Part shown: positions 10,141 through 16,966 of the stretch, one piece after another | Layout of the letters: the number at the start of each line of letters is the position of its first letter | Position numbering within the stretch: position 1 is the first letter of the stretch | Origin: an uncultured Pedobacter sp. | GTDB taxonomy: Bacteria; Bacteroidota; Bacteroidia; Sphingobacteriales; Sphingobacteriaceae | Reading direction: 5' to 3' | DNA length: 18,802 nt | NCBI GenBank assembly: GCA_946478755.1 | Contig: CAMLDJ010000085.1 | Location: 1 to 18,802 of the forward strand | Made by a program: the position numbers and the translations under genes | The notes under the pieces: generated by a model | What the model was told of the DNA's origin: nothing | Database searches by the model: none | The model's input: only the letters and a program-made list of their open reading frames with translations

Positions 10141-10986
10141 ATGAGATTAAAAAAAATTGTATTCCTATTTGCCATTCCATTATTTTTAAATGCACAAGCT
10201 GCTTTTTCACAGGGATATAAAGTTAAAACAATTGTTATCGATGCCGGACACGGTGGGCCAAAATCCGGTGCCCAAGGAAGTTACTCACTGGAAAAGAACG
10301 TAGCCCTAAAGGTCGCTTTAAGACTCGGTAAGAAGTTTGAAGAGGAAATGCCCGATGTTAAAATTCTCTACACGCGGAAAACAGATGTGGATGTCGAATT
10401 TCACAAACGGGCCGCACTGGCGAACGACAACAAAGCAGATATTTTTATTTCCATTCACTGCAACTCCATGCCCGACAGAAGGGTAATCACCGGTTATACC
10501 AAAACAAGAAAAGGAACAAGAGTAGCTAAATATGGTTACGTAAAAAACACTTCGACAAGCGGAACAGAAACTTTTGTTGCAGGTTCTCACCGCCTGAATG
10601 AACAGGACGCCGCAATCAGGGAGAATGCCGACATCAAACTGGAAAAAAACTACAAGCAAAACTATGACGGGTATGACCCGAATGATCCTGAAACGTTTAT
10701 TATACTATCTTTGTTCAAAAACACTTTTAGAGACAAAAGCCTGAAACTGGCCCGCCTGATACAGGATAACTATACGGCCGACAGCAGAAGAGTAAACAGA
10801 GGAGTGAAAGAACAGGGACTTCTAATTTTACAAAGGTGTGGAATGCCAGCCGTATTAACAGAAATAGGATTTATTTCCAACCCGGATGAAGAAGATTATA
10901 TGAATTCGACAAAGGGTCAGGACGAAATTGTAAATTCCATTTATAAGGCCGTACAAACATATAAAAGAGAGACTGAGATAAATTAA
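10141..10986 (+). CDS. N-acetylmuramoyl-L-alanine amidase (Amidase_3), second tandem copy
   Basis: This is a paralogue of the preceding gene, aligned with it almost end to end by eye (281 residues). It has a clear signal peptide (MRLKKIVFLF, likely cleaved after AAFS at about 23). Zinc ligands are H37 (DAGHGG), E51 (SLEKNVAL) and H105 (SIHCNS), and the catalytic acid is E241 (LTEIGFISN). The insert between H105 and E241 is shared with the first copy (TETFVAG, RLNEQDAAI, a YDGYDPNDPE stretch). All catalytic residues are kept in both copies, so neither looks decayed. It is co-transcribed with the first copy and with the MCE gene, which starts 13 bases after its stop. A tandem duplication is the simplest origin; separate roles, for example in division and in cell-wall turnover, are only inference. 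Confidence 0.93.
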   Translation: MRLKKIVFLFAIPLFLNAQAAFSQGYKVKTIVIDAGHGGPKSGAQGSYSLEKNVALKVALRLGKKFEEEMPDVKILYTRKTDVDVEFHKRAALANDNKADIFISIHCNSMPDRRVITGYTKTRKGTRVAKYGYVKNTSTSGTETFVAGSHRLNEQDAAIRENADIKLEKNYKQNYDGYDPNDPETFIILSLFKNTFRDKSLKLARLIQDNYTADSRRVNRGVKEQGLLILQRCGMPAVLTEIGFISNPDEEDYMNSTKGQDEIVNSIYKAVQTYKRETEIN

Positions 10987-10999
10987 AACATCATACCGA

Positions 11000-11950
11000 A
11001 TGAAGATTGCGAACGAAACCAAAGTGGGCATATTGGCAGCCTGTTCTATTACCTTATTAATTATAGGTTATAACTTCCTAAAGGGTAACGCCATATTTTC
11101 CAATGAAACGGTCCTGTATGCGAAATATTCGCATGTCGACGGACTGGCCATATCTAAACCGGTTTTGGTCAACGGTTTTCAGATCGGACGTGTGGACATG
11201 CTGCAATTACAGTCAGATGGCTCCATTGTTGCGACGCTAAAAATCAAAGGACAGTACGAGATCCCGAAGAACAGTATTGCTAAACTGGAAGGCACAGACC
11301 TTCTGGGTAGCAAGGCGATTATCATGTCACTGGGTACGGGTACAGACTATGCCAAGGATGGCGATACGCTGAATGCCAATGTGGCCAAAGGCCTGCTGGA
11401 AACCGTTCAGCCCGTGCAGAAAAAAGCGGAAATAATCATTGGCAAAATGGATTCCATCCTGACCAGCGTAAACACGATCCTGAACCCTAACTTTCAGAAG
11501 AATGTAGACAAAAGCTTTAACAGCATTGCCTCCACCCTTGCCTCCCTGGAAGCGACTTCTAAAAAGGTAGACAACCTGGTAGGATCTGAAGGTTCCAGAA
11601 TATCAGCCATATTAGCCAATGTGGAAGCGATCTCTGCCAACTTAAGGAAAAACAATGAAAAGATCGATGGCATTTTGAATAACATCAGTACCGTCACCGA
11701 TCAGGTAGCAGCTGCCAACTTTAAGCAAACAATAGAAAATGCGAATAAAGCGATGGTCGATCTGCAAGGCATTGTAACGAAGGTAAACAACGGACAGGGC
11801 TCATTGGGGATGCTGGTTAACGATACCAAAATGTACGACAACCTGACGAATGCCTCGAAAAATCTGGATAACCTGATGATAGATCTGAAGCAAAACCCTA
11901 AACGGTATGTTCATTTCTCTGTCTTTGGTGGAGGTAAGAAAGACAAATAG
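11000..11950 (+). CDS. MCE/MlaD-family lipid transport protein
   Basis: MCE proteins carry phospholipids between the inner and outer membranes. This 316-residue protein has one N-terminal membrane helix (about 10-27, ending NFLKG), then an MCE domain at about 36-114 (SHVDGLAISKPVLVNGFQIG region through the GTDLLGSKAI segment). A long, mostly helical, heptad-like region follows from about 140 to 295, rich in Asn, Ser and small residues, and then a conserved-looking VHFSVFGGG tail near 306. The architecture matches MlaD, but the ATPase and permease partners (MlaF, MlaE) are not in the window. It is the last gene of the amidase operon and is divergent from lptD, so the region serves envelope lipids and peptidoglycan. 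Its stop is 13 bases from that of the convergent rnz. Confidence 0.9.
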   Translation: MKIANETKVGILAACSITLLIIGYNFLKGNAIFSNETVLYAKYSHVDGLAISKPVLVNGFQIGRVDMLQLQSDGSIVATLKIKGQYEIPKNSIAKLEGTDLLGSKAIIMSLGTGTDYAKDGDTLNANVAKGLLETVQPVQKKAEIIIGKMDSILTSVNTILNPNFQKNVDKSFNSIASTLASLEATSKKVDNLVGSEGSRISAILANVEAISANLRKNNEKIDGILNNISTVTDQVAAANFKQTIENANKAMVDLQGIVTKVNNGQGSLGMLVNDTKMYDNLTNASKNLDNLMIDLKQNPKRYVHFSVFGGGKKDK

Positions 11951-11963
11951 AAAAAAGGAACAC

Positions 11964-12875
11964 CTAAATTGAATAAGTAATTCCTTCTATGGCCAGCTCT
12001 GTGGCTTTAAATACGGACCTGGCCTCTTCCAGTAAAGGCTGCAAGGTCTTGTACCGCGAAGAAAAATGGCCGATAAGCAATCTGGCTGCGCCGGTTTCTT
12101 CAGCAATCTGTGCGGCCTGCAATGCGGTAGTATGGTGCGTTTGATTTGCCCTGTCCAGCATCTCGTGTAAAAATGTTGCTTCATGGTATAGCGTATTGCA
12201 ACCGCGTATACTTTCCAGGTACCGCTCATCAAACAGCGTATCAGAGCAGTAACAGTATTTTTTAGGTTGCTCGGAATCGATGGTATAATCTGCGTTCAGT
12301 AAAACGCGTCCGTCCGGAAGGTCCAGGTCTACGCCTCTTTTCAGCAGTGGATAATATTCGAGTGGTATCTGTTCCGCCTCCAGCTTTTCTACGATCAGTT
12401 TGCGCAGCCTTTTCTTTTGTAAAAAAGAAAAACCCGTACAGGGAATTCTATGATTTAAAATGATCGTTTCCACCGTCAGATCAGCATTCTCAAAGATCAG
12501 AGCAGGCGTATCGGCCTGAGTAATGACAAACTCTAAGGGATACCTGATGACCGTTTCTGAGTGTTTAAACTGTAAGGTCAGGATCTCGGCCAGGGCAGCG
12601 GGTGCAAATATCTTCATAGGTTTGATACGCCCGTTCAGATGCAGACTGGAGAGCAGCCCGATCAGCCCGAAGTAATGGTCGCCATGCAAATGGCTGATGA
12701 AAATATAATCTATTTTATTCGCTTTAAAACCATATCTGATCAGCTGTTGCTGGGTCCCTTCACCGCAATCGATCAGATAGAATTTTTCATTACAGTTCAA
12801 AAGCTGCGCTGTTGGGTTCCTATTGTACACAGGGGTTGCCGAACTACTGCCTAAAATAGTAACCTCAAACTTCAT
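11964..12875 (-). CDS. rnz: ribonuclease Z (tRNA 3'-processing endonuclease)
   Basis: RNase Z cuts the 3' trailer from tRNA precursors. The 303-residue length is that of the short bacterial form. The metallo-beta-lactamase motif SHLHGDH (residues 61-67) carries the metal ligands. Other family stretches are ILGSSSATP at 7-15, LIDCGEGTQ near 34-42, an exosite-like Lys/Arg/Glu-rich segment (FLQKKRLRKLI) in the middle, YHEATFL, and GHFSSRY near the end. The ATG shares one base with the stop codon of the upstream STAS gene (TAATG on the minus strand), which suggests translational coupling. Confidence 0.95.
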   Translation of the reverse strand: MKFEVTILGSSSATPVYNRNPTAQLLNCNEKFYLIDCGEGTQQQLIRYGFKANKIDYIFISHLHGDHYFGLIGLLSSLHLNGRIKPMKIFAPAALAEILTLQFKHSETVIRYPLEFVITQADTPALIFENADLTVETIILNHRIPCTGFSFLQKKRLRKLIVEKLEAEQIPLEYYPLLKRGVDLDLPDGRVLLNADYTIDSEQPKKYCYCSDTLFDERYLESIRGCNTLYHEATFLHEMLDRANQTHHTTALQAAQIAEETGAARLLIGHFSSRYKTLQPLLEEARSVFKATELAIEGITYSI

Positions 12876-13261
12876 TAACTTTTATCTACGCTCCCAAGCA
12901 ATTCCTTTTCAATTTCCTCCATAAAGATCAGATCGGTGGCCTCATCTACTTTAGAAACGATGGTTAGTGACTGGTCGAGGTTTGACATCTCTAACAATGT
13001 TGCGACCGCTTCATTGATGCCGGTAACAACAAACAGGCCATTTGCTTTTTTACAGAGCCTGTCCCCAAAAAGCAAACTGCTCAAGTCCTGTGAATCCTCG
13101 CATTGCTTTATCGCTGAAAGATCCAGTACGATATTGCAGTACCCTTCTGTGTTCAATAAGATGAACTCAGATTTTAATTTCGGTGTATTGTCGTTCGTTA
13201 ACTTTGATTCGTTAAGTTTTAGAACCACATACTTTTCATGCTTATCTACAGAAAATTTCAT
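12875..13261 (-). CDS. STAS-domain protein (anti-sigma factor antagonist-like)
   Basis: The 128-residue protein is a single STAS fold: MKFSVDKHEKYVVLKL makes the first strands, IVLDLSAIKQCEDSQDLSS is the strand and loop holding the usual phosphorylation site (S57 in DSQDL), and LFVVTGINEAVATLLEMSNLDQSL matches the following strand-helix pair. STAS proteins of this kind bind anti-sigma kinases or other partners and are switched by serine phosphorylation. The canonical DSSGL is altered to DSQDL, so regulation by a classical kinase is not certain. No kinase, phosphatase or sigma factor is encoded nearby. It overlaps rnz by one base, so expression of the two is likely linked; the functional reason is unknown to me. 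Confidence 0.82.
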   Translation of the reverse strand: MKFSVDKHEKYVVLKLNESKLTNDNTPKLKSEFILLNTEGYCNIVLDLSAIKQCEDSQDLSSLLFGDRLCKKANGLFVVTGINEAVATLLEMSNLDQSLTIVSKVDEATDLIFMEEIEKELLGSVDKS

Positions 13262-13288
13262 GATACTGATTGTTTAGTTAGTCTGATA

Positions 13289-13296
13289 CGAAAGTA
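13289..13296 (-). promoter_or_regulatory. possible -7 element for the STAS-rnz pair
   Basis: On the minus strand this reads TACTTTCG, one mismatch from TAnnTTTG, and lies 27 bases upstream of the STAS start codon. That is the same spacing as the E2 promoter in this window. No -33 element is clear. Confidence 0.35.
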
Positions 13297-13320
13297 ATTA
13301 ATTTTATCTGGAAATAACGC

Positions 13321-13417
13321 CTGTTTAAAACTTATCTGCAATTTAAACAGCTGTTTATCTCATTTTTGCATCAAACAGATCCTCCCGATCTTGTTAATCA
13401 ATTAAAGGCTGTTTAAA
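13321..13417. repeat. cluster of CTGTTTAAA direct and inverted repeats
   Basis: CTGTTTAAA at 13321-13329 pairs perfectly with TTTAAACAG at 13342-13350 (12-base loop). CTGTTT at 13351-13356 pairs with AAACAG at 13373-13378. A further CTGTTTAAA at 13409-13417 lies in the last codons of purC. The cluster fills most of the 140-base gap between purC and the STAS gene. The hairpins are AT-rich without a strong U-tract, so a purC terminator or an operator array are both possible. Confidence 0.5.
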
Positions 13418-14346
13418 AAAGAATTTACATTTTTTTCTATGCGGGCCACAACATCATGCTGTTCATTTTTCAGAAAATGATCGCCTGTAATCTGCTCATA
13501 AAGCTCAATATAACGGTCTGATATCGAGTTCACGATCTCAGGTGTCATCACCGGCACAGTTTGTCCGTCTTTACCTTGAAAACCGTTTTCAATTAACCAT
13601 TTACGTACAAACTCTTTAGACAATTGCTTCTGAGGTTCATTTCTTTCCTGGCGTTCCGTATAACCGTCCGCATAAAAATAACGCGAAGAATCCGGAGTGT
13701 GGATTTCATCAATCAAAAAGATGTCATCGCCCACCTTGCCAAATTCATACTTGGTGTCTACCAGGATCAGTCCCCTTTCGGCGGCGATCTGCGTACCACG
13801 TTCGTACAAAGCATAAGTATAATTTTCAAGCTGGGTATAATCCGCGAGAGAGACGATTCCCTTCGCCAGGATGTCCTCGCGGGATATATCTTCATCATGG
13901 CCGACAGCCGCTTTTGTAGTCGGGGTAATAATCGGCTTTGGCAATTTATCATTCTCCTTCAATCCTTCAGGTAAGGCTACGCCACAAACACTGCGCCTGC
14001 CTGCACTATATTCTCTCCAGGCATGACCTGCCAGGTATCCCCGCACGACCATTTCTACTTTAAAAGGCTCACAAATCCGGCCTACAGTTACCATTTCATC
14101 CGGCACAGCGATCACCCAATTCGGAACGATGTCATGGGTCGCATTTAAAAACTTTGCAGCGATCTGGTTCAACACCTGTCCTTTAAAGGGAATTGCTTCC
14201 GGTAAGACCACATCAAACGCAGATATCCTGTCTGTAACCACCATCGCCATAAACCGGTTGTCAATGGTATATACGTCGCGCACTTTTCCCTTATAAAAAC
14301 TGGTCTGTTTTGGAAAGCTATAATTTGTCTCTTTAATTGCTGTCAT
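13402..14346 (-). CDS. purC: phosphoribosylaminoimidazole-succinocarboxamide synthase (SAICAR synthetase)
   Basis: PurC joins aspartate to CAIR with ATP in purine synthesis. Family signatures are YKGKVRDVY near residue 18, [16 protein letters not shown] near 35-50, [10 protein letters not shown] near 100-109, [10 protein letters not shown] and [12 protein letters not shown] in the second half. At 314 residues it belongs to the longer type, similar in length to yeast Ade1, rather than the short E. coli type of about 237. The ATG is preceded on the minus strand by AAGGATAAA, a reasonable ribosome-binding site that occurs twice in tandem. It lies 35 bases downstream of phoH on the same strand and is probably co-transcribed with it. 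Confidence 0.96.
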   Translation of the reverse strand: MTAIKETNYSFPKQTSFYKGKVRDVYTIDNRFMAMVVTDRISAFDVVLPEAIPFKGQVLNQIAAKFLNATHDIVPNWVIAVPDEMVTVGRICEPFKVEMVVRGYLAGHAWREYSAGRRSVCGVALPEGLKENDKLPKPIITPTTKAAVGHDEDISREDILAKGIVSLADYTQLENYTYALYERGTQIAAERGLILVDTKYEFGKVGDDIFLIDEIHTPDSSRYFYADGYTERQERNEPQKQLSKEFVRKWLIENGFQGKDGQTVPVMTPEIVNSISDRYIELYEQITGDHFLKNEQHDVVARIEKNVNSFLNSL

Positions 14347-14373
14347 TTTATCCTTGATCTTTTATCCTTGATC
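14347..14373 (-). repeat. tandem 13-base repeat carrying the purC ribosome-binding site
   Basis: Plus-strand TTTATCCTTGATC occurs at 14347-14359 and again at 14361-14373, with a third, degenerate partial copy (TCCTTAATC) at 14372-14380. On the coding strand each unit gives GATCAAGGATAAA, so an AAGGA Shine-Dalgarno-like core is repeated with a 14-base period, the last copy lying 5 bases before the purC ATG. Confidence 0.7.
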
Positions 14374-14381
14374 CTTAATCG

Positions 14382-15353
14382 TTACTGTATATCCCCGTAG
14401 GCTTTTAATATTCTTTTCACCAGCTTGTGCCTTACCACATCTTCTCCTGTCAGGTAAATGATCTCTATACCCGGTATGTCATCCAATATGCGCAGCGCAT
14501 TATGCAGCCCCGACATCTGTTTTTTAGGCAGGTCAATCTGTGTTACATCACCTGTCACAATAAACTTCGCCGAGGGGCCCATCCGGGTCAGAAACATTTT
14601 TAACTGCAGGTCTGTTGAATTTTGTGCCTCGTCAAGGATAACAAAGCAATTGTCCAGCGTTCTCCCGCGCATAAATGCCAGAGGTGCAATTTCAATTGTC
14701 CTGTTCTCAATATAGGTTTTCAGTTTCTCAGCAGGGATCATATCATCCAGCGCATCGTATAGCGGACGAAGGTAAGGATCTACCTTTTCCTTCAGATCGC
14801 CTGGCAAAAATCCCAGGTTCTCCCCTGCTTCCACAGCCGGACGGGTTAATATAATACGTTTGATCTCTTTATTTTTCAGCGCCCTCACTGCTAAAGCTAC
14901 CGCGGTGTACGTTTTTCCGGTTCCGGCAGGGCCGATCGCAAACAGGACATCGTTCTTTACGATACTGTCAACCATTCTTCGCTGATTGGCGGTCCGGGCC
15001 TTAACCATTAAACCATTTGTACCAAAAACGATCACCTCACCGCCTCCGCTTCCACCAGCAGCAGGTTTTTCAGCTCCGTTTTCAGAGGCCACAGGTGCTT
15101 TCCTCGAAACTAAAATCGATTCCACATCATTGGGGGTTAAGGAGCTATATTGTTCCAGGTGACCAAGAAGCTGGTTATATTTCATTTCGAAGCCTTTAAG
15201 TTCCTGATCATCGCCAAGTACTTTAACCTCATTTCCTCTTGCTACAACTTTCAATTTCGGGAAAGCATTTTTAATCAGCTCGTAGTGCTCATTGTTAGCG
15301 CCCCAAAACTGTACCGGATCTACCGATTCTAATGTTAATCTGAGTTCGTTCAA
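14382..15353 (-). CDS. phoH: PhoH-family ATPase (YbeZ-like)
   Basis: PhoH/YbeZ proteins are cytoplasmic P-loop ATPases linked to RNA metabolism and ribosome maturation, often with YbeY. With a TTG start at 15353 the protein has 323 residues. The Walker A motif GPAGTGKT is at 141-148 and the Walker B/DEAQN motif at 241-245; between them LTRPAVEAGENLGFLPGDL is a family hallmark. A glycine-rich linker (AAGGSGGG) separates the N-terminal domain from the ATPase domain. The frame is open further upstream to an ATG at 15449, but those 32 codons (including NIQFLYQ) are encoded by an intergenic inverted repeat and do not look like the family, whose N-terminus resembles MNELRLTLE; the TTG start is therefore preferred. 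It is followed by purC and is divergent from the DUF62 gene. Confidence 0.9.
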   Translation of the reverse strand: MNELRLTLESVDPVQFWGANNEHYELIKNAFPKLKVVARGNEVKVLGDDQELKGFEMKYNQLLGHLEQYSSLTPNDVESILVSRKAPVASENGAEKPAAGGSGGGEVIVFGTNGLMVKARTANQRRMVDSIVKNDVLFAIGPAGTGKTYTAVALAVRALKNKEIKRIILTRPAVEAGENLGFLPGDLKEKVDPYLRPLYDALDDMIPAEKLKTYIENRTIEIAPLAFMRGRTLDNCFVILDEAQNSTDLQLKMFLTRMGPSAKFIVTGDVTQIDLPKKQMSGLHNALRILDDIPGIEIIYLTGEDVVRHKLVKRILKAYGDIQ

Positions 15354-15389
15354 AATATTGTTTTTTAGATGGAAGTGTATATTTTGATA

Positions 15390-15455
15390 TAAAAATTGAA
15401 TATTTGTACGCGATTTGCCGCTCACGCAAGAATAAGAATAAATATTCAATTTTTA
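15390..15455. repeat. perfect 16-bp inverted repeat between phoH and the DUF62 gene
   Basis: TAAAAATTGAATATTT at 15390-15405 is exactly inverted at 15440-15455, with 34 bases between the arms. A G-T and a T-A pair could extend the stem inward. The right arm ends at the base before the DUF62 ATG (15456). Read on either strand, each arm presents the same sequence toward the gene on its side, so the site may be a paired operator or promoter, or an RNA stem over the translation start. Confidence 0.75.
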
Positions 15456-16235
15456 ATGGCTATTATAACATTAACAACAGATTTAGGCGCTAAAGATTTC
15501 TATCAGGCTGCCCTTAAGGGCAGTATCCTGAGTATCTTGCCTACAGTTACAATTGTTGATGTCACGCATGAAGTGCCTTCCTTCAACATTTCACATGCGG
15601 CCTTTGTCTTAAAAAACGTTTACCCTTACTTTCCGAAAGGCACGGTTCACCTGATTGGCATCGATTCCGTGTTCAGTCAGCACACGAAATATATCGCCTT
15701 AAAACATAAAGATCATTTCTTTGTAGGTGCTGATAATGGGATCTTCTCTCTGCTGTTTGAGGAAAAACCTGAAGAAATCGTAGAGTTGAACATCATGCAG
15801 GACCTGAAGTACCTGCATTTCCCGTTGGTAGATATTTTTGTTAAAGCGGCAACCCAATTAGCGAAAGGTGCCAGGCTAAAAGATATCGGCGTGGCGACTG
15901 ACGACATAGAAGAAAGGATGCTCTTAAATCCAGTTATAGAAGGCGATATCATCCGCGGAAGCGTCATCTATATCGATACCTTCAGCAATGTCATCACCAA
16001 CATTACCAAAGAGCTCTTTACCAGAATTCAGCGCAACAGGGATTTCACCTTATATTTCCGGAAAAATGAAACCATCAGTCAACTGAGCTGGCATTATAAC
16101 GAAGTACCTGAAGGAGAAAAACTCTGTCTGTTCGGCATCAGTAACCACCTTGAAATTGCCATCAATAAAGGAAAAGCAAGCGGCTTGCTGGGCTTACATC
16201 TGAATGACATCATCAGAGTCGAATTTCATCCTTAA
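15456..16235 (+). CDS. DUF62 family protein (SAM hydroxide adenosyltransferase / fluorinase-like fold)
   Basis: The 259-residue protein has the two-domain fold of the DUF62 family, whose characterised members hydrolyse S-adenosylmethionine to adenosine and methionine. Visible pieces are ITLTTDLGAKD at 4-14 (D9), VTIVDVTHEVP at 31-41, GADNGIFSLL at 91-100, VDIFVKAATQLAKG at 125-138, and in the C-terminal domain VIYIDTFSNVITNIT and LEIAINKGKA. The usual DPGVGxxR motif reads DSVFSQHT (D70 kept, Arg replaced by T77), and the usual FHGRDIF motif reads FPLVDIF (His replaced by P123). Two of the three residues I recall as catalytic are therefore missing, so hydrolase activity is doubtful. The ATG at 15456 gives the family N-terminus; the TTG at 15396 lies in the inverted repeat and is rejected as the start. 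Confidence 0.85.
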   Translation: MAIITLTTDLGAKDFYQAALKGSILSILPTVTIVDVTHEVPSFNISHAAFVLKNVYPYFPKGTVHLIGIDSVFSQHTKYIALKHKDHFFVGADNGIFSLLFEEKPEEIVELNIMQDLKYLHFPLVDIFVKAATQLAKGARLKDIGVATDDIEERMLLNPVIEGDIIRGSVIYIDTFSNVITNITKELFTRIQRNRDFTLYFRKNETISQLSWHYNEVPEGEKLCLFGISNHLEIAINKGKASGLLGLHLNDIIRVEFHP

Positions 16236-16249
16236 ACTGCAGTTTAAGG
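16230..16249. repeat. 20-bp perfect palindrome over the DUF62 stop codon
   Basis: The 20 bases CCTTAAACTGCAGTTTAAGG equal their own reverse complement and contain the TAA stop at 16233-16235. A second short hairpin, GTTTGCT (16262-16268) with AGCAAAC (16277-16283), follows before the next start codon. Neither has a U-tract, so a dimer-bound operator is as likely as a transcript end. Confidence 0.6.
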
Positions 16250-16292
16250 CTAGGGCATGGAGTTTGCTTGTTATTTAGCAAACCGACGTTAT

Positions 16293-16820
16293 ATGCTTAA
16301 AAAAATATTTCTTTTAGTATTGATCTCTAATGCTTTCCATGCCCTGGCTTTCCAAACGGATACCAGTGCCTATCAGACACAACGTTTAAGAATCAATGCA
16401 CTCCTGGCAGAACGTAGTGCGAAATTTGGACAATATGAAGAAAGCCTGAATGCACGTACCGGTATATTTGGCTTTCAGACTAAAAACGACATCAGGAATT
16501 CCAATGAAATATTACGGCAGATTGTACTGAACGACAATAATATATTCAGGGAGTTAAAAACTCTGATGGACTATAAAGACCTGGAAGTATCGGCTGTTAA
16601 GACCAATGCTGACCAGACCAGCAGTAGGATACGAAACTACCAGCTCGCCATCAAAACACTTCAGGATCAAAACGAGCAACTGCGTCTGGAAGCGAAGGTG
16701 CTGGGTAAAGGCAGGGGCTTTTCCAATACCGTCATTATTTTGTTGTCGCTTTCCTTGGTTGGACTGGCCTGGTTTTTTCTTAGAAAAGTGAAGGATTTGA
16801 AGACCATTAAAAACAAATGA
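16293..16820 (+). CDS. uncharacterised exported coiled-coil protein with C-terminal membrane helix
   Basis: I do not recognise a named family. With the ATG at 16293 the protein has 175 residues and a clear signal peptide (MLKKIFLLVLISNAFHALA, cleavage likely near residue 19). A charged helical middle contains a coiled-coil-like stretch at about 105-136 (LAIKTLQDQNEQLRLEAK region). A hydrophobic segment at about 144-163 (NTVIILLSLSLVGLAWFF) is followed by the basic tail RKVKDLKTIKNK, which would stay in the cytoplasm. The topology suggests a periplasmic helical domain held by a C-terminal inner-membrane anchor. An in-frame ATG at 16257 would put 12 charged or polar residues before the signal and is less likely. 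Its stop overlaps the start of the next small ORF (ATGA). Confidence 0.75.
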   Translation: MLKKIFLLVLISNAFHALAFQTDTSAYQTQRLRINALLAERSAKFGQYEESLNARTGIFGFQTKNDIRNSNEILRQIVLNDNNIFRELKTLMDYKDLEVSAVKTNADQTSSRIRNYQLAIKTLQDQNEQLRLEAKVLGKGRGFSNTVIILLSLSLVGLAWFFLRKVKDLKTIKNK

Positions 16821-16966
16821 TGATGAAGAAGCAGTTTTTTAAGATGCTGGTAAAACTCAACAGGCTTGTACTTCCCAGTCTTTACCAGGTTGATCCGATG
16901 AAGCTAAGCAAGCTCCAAAAAGCGATCCTTGGATACAAATACTGGGCACTCACCAATTCCCTTTAA
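16817..16966 (+). CDS. small basic protein, 49 residues
   Basis: Three successive ATG codons (16817, 16820, 16823) open a 49-residue frame beginning MMMKKQFFKMLVKLNRLVLP and ending KYWALTNSL. The first ATG overlaps the stop of the upstream gene as ATGA, so translation may be coupled; the third ATG gives an N-terminus (MKKQFFK) that looks most natural. The protein is basic and amphipathic, with a K-L-Q-K-A-I-L-G-Y segment. I recall very similar 45-55-residue proteins in many Bacteroidota, sometimes labelled SsrA-binding protein without good reason; that is from memory and not checked. It has no known function. Its TAA overlaps the stop codon of the convergent DUF1015 gene by two bases. Confidence 0.7.
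   Translation: MMMKKQFFKMLVKLNRLVLPSLYQVDPMKLSKLQKAILGYKYWALTNSL

Noticed and set aside
11955..11986. Terminator between MCE and rnz (AAGGAA / TTCCTT).
   Set aside because: Only 6 bp of AT-rich stem around a 20-base loop, overlapping the end of rnz; too weak to call.
15354..15449. Longer PhoH N-terminus from the ATG at 15449.
   Set aside because: The codons run through the intergenic inverted repeat and give residues unlike the family; the TTG at 15353 matches better.
16257..16292. Earlier ATG for the coiled-coil protein.
   Set aside because: It overlaps the hairpin GTTTGCT/AGCAAAC and would put polar residues before a good signal peptide.
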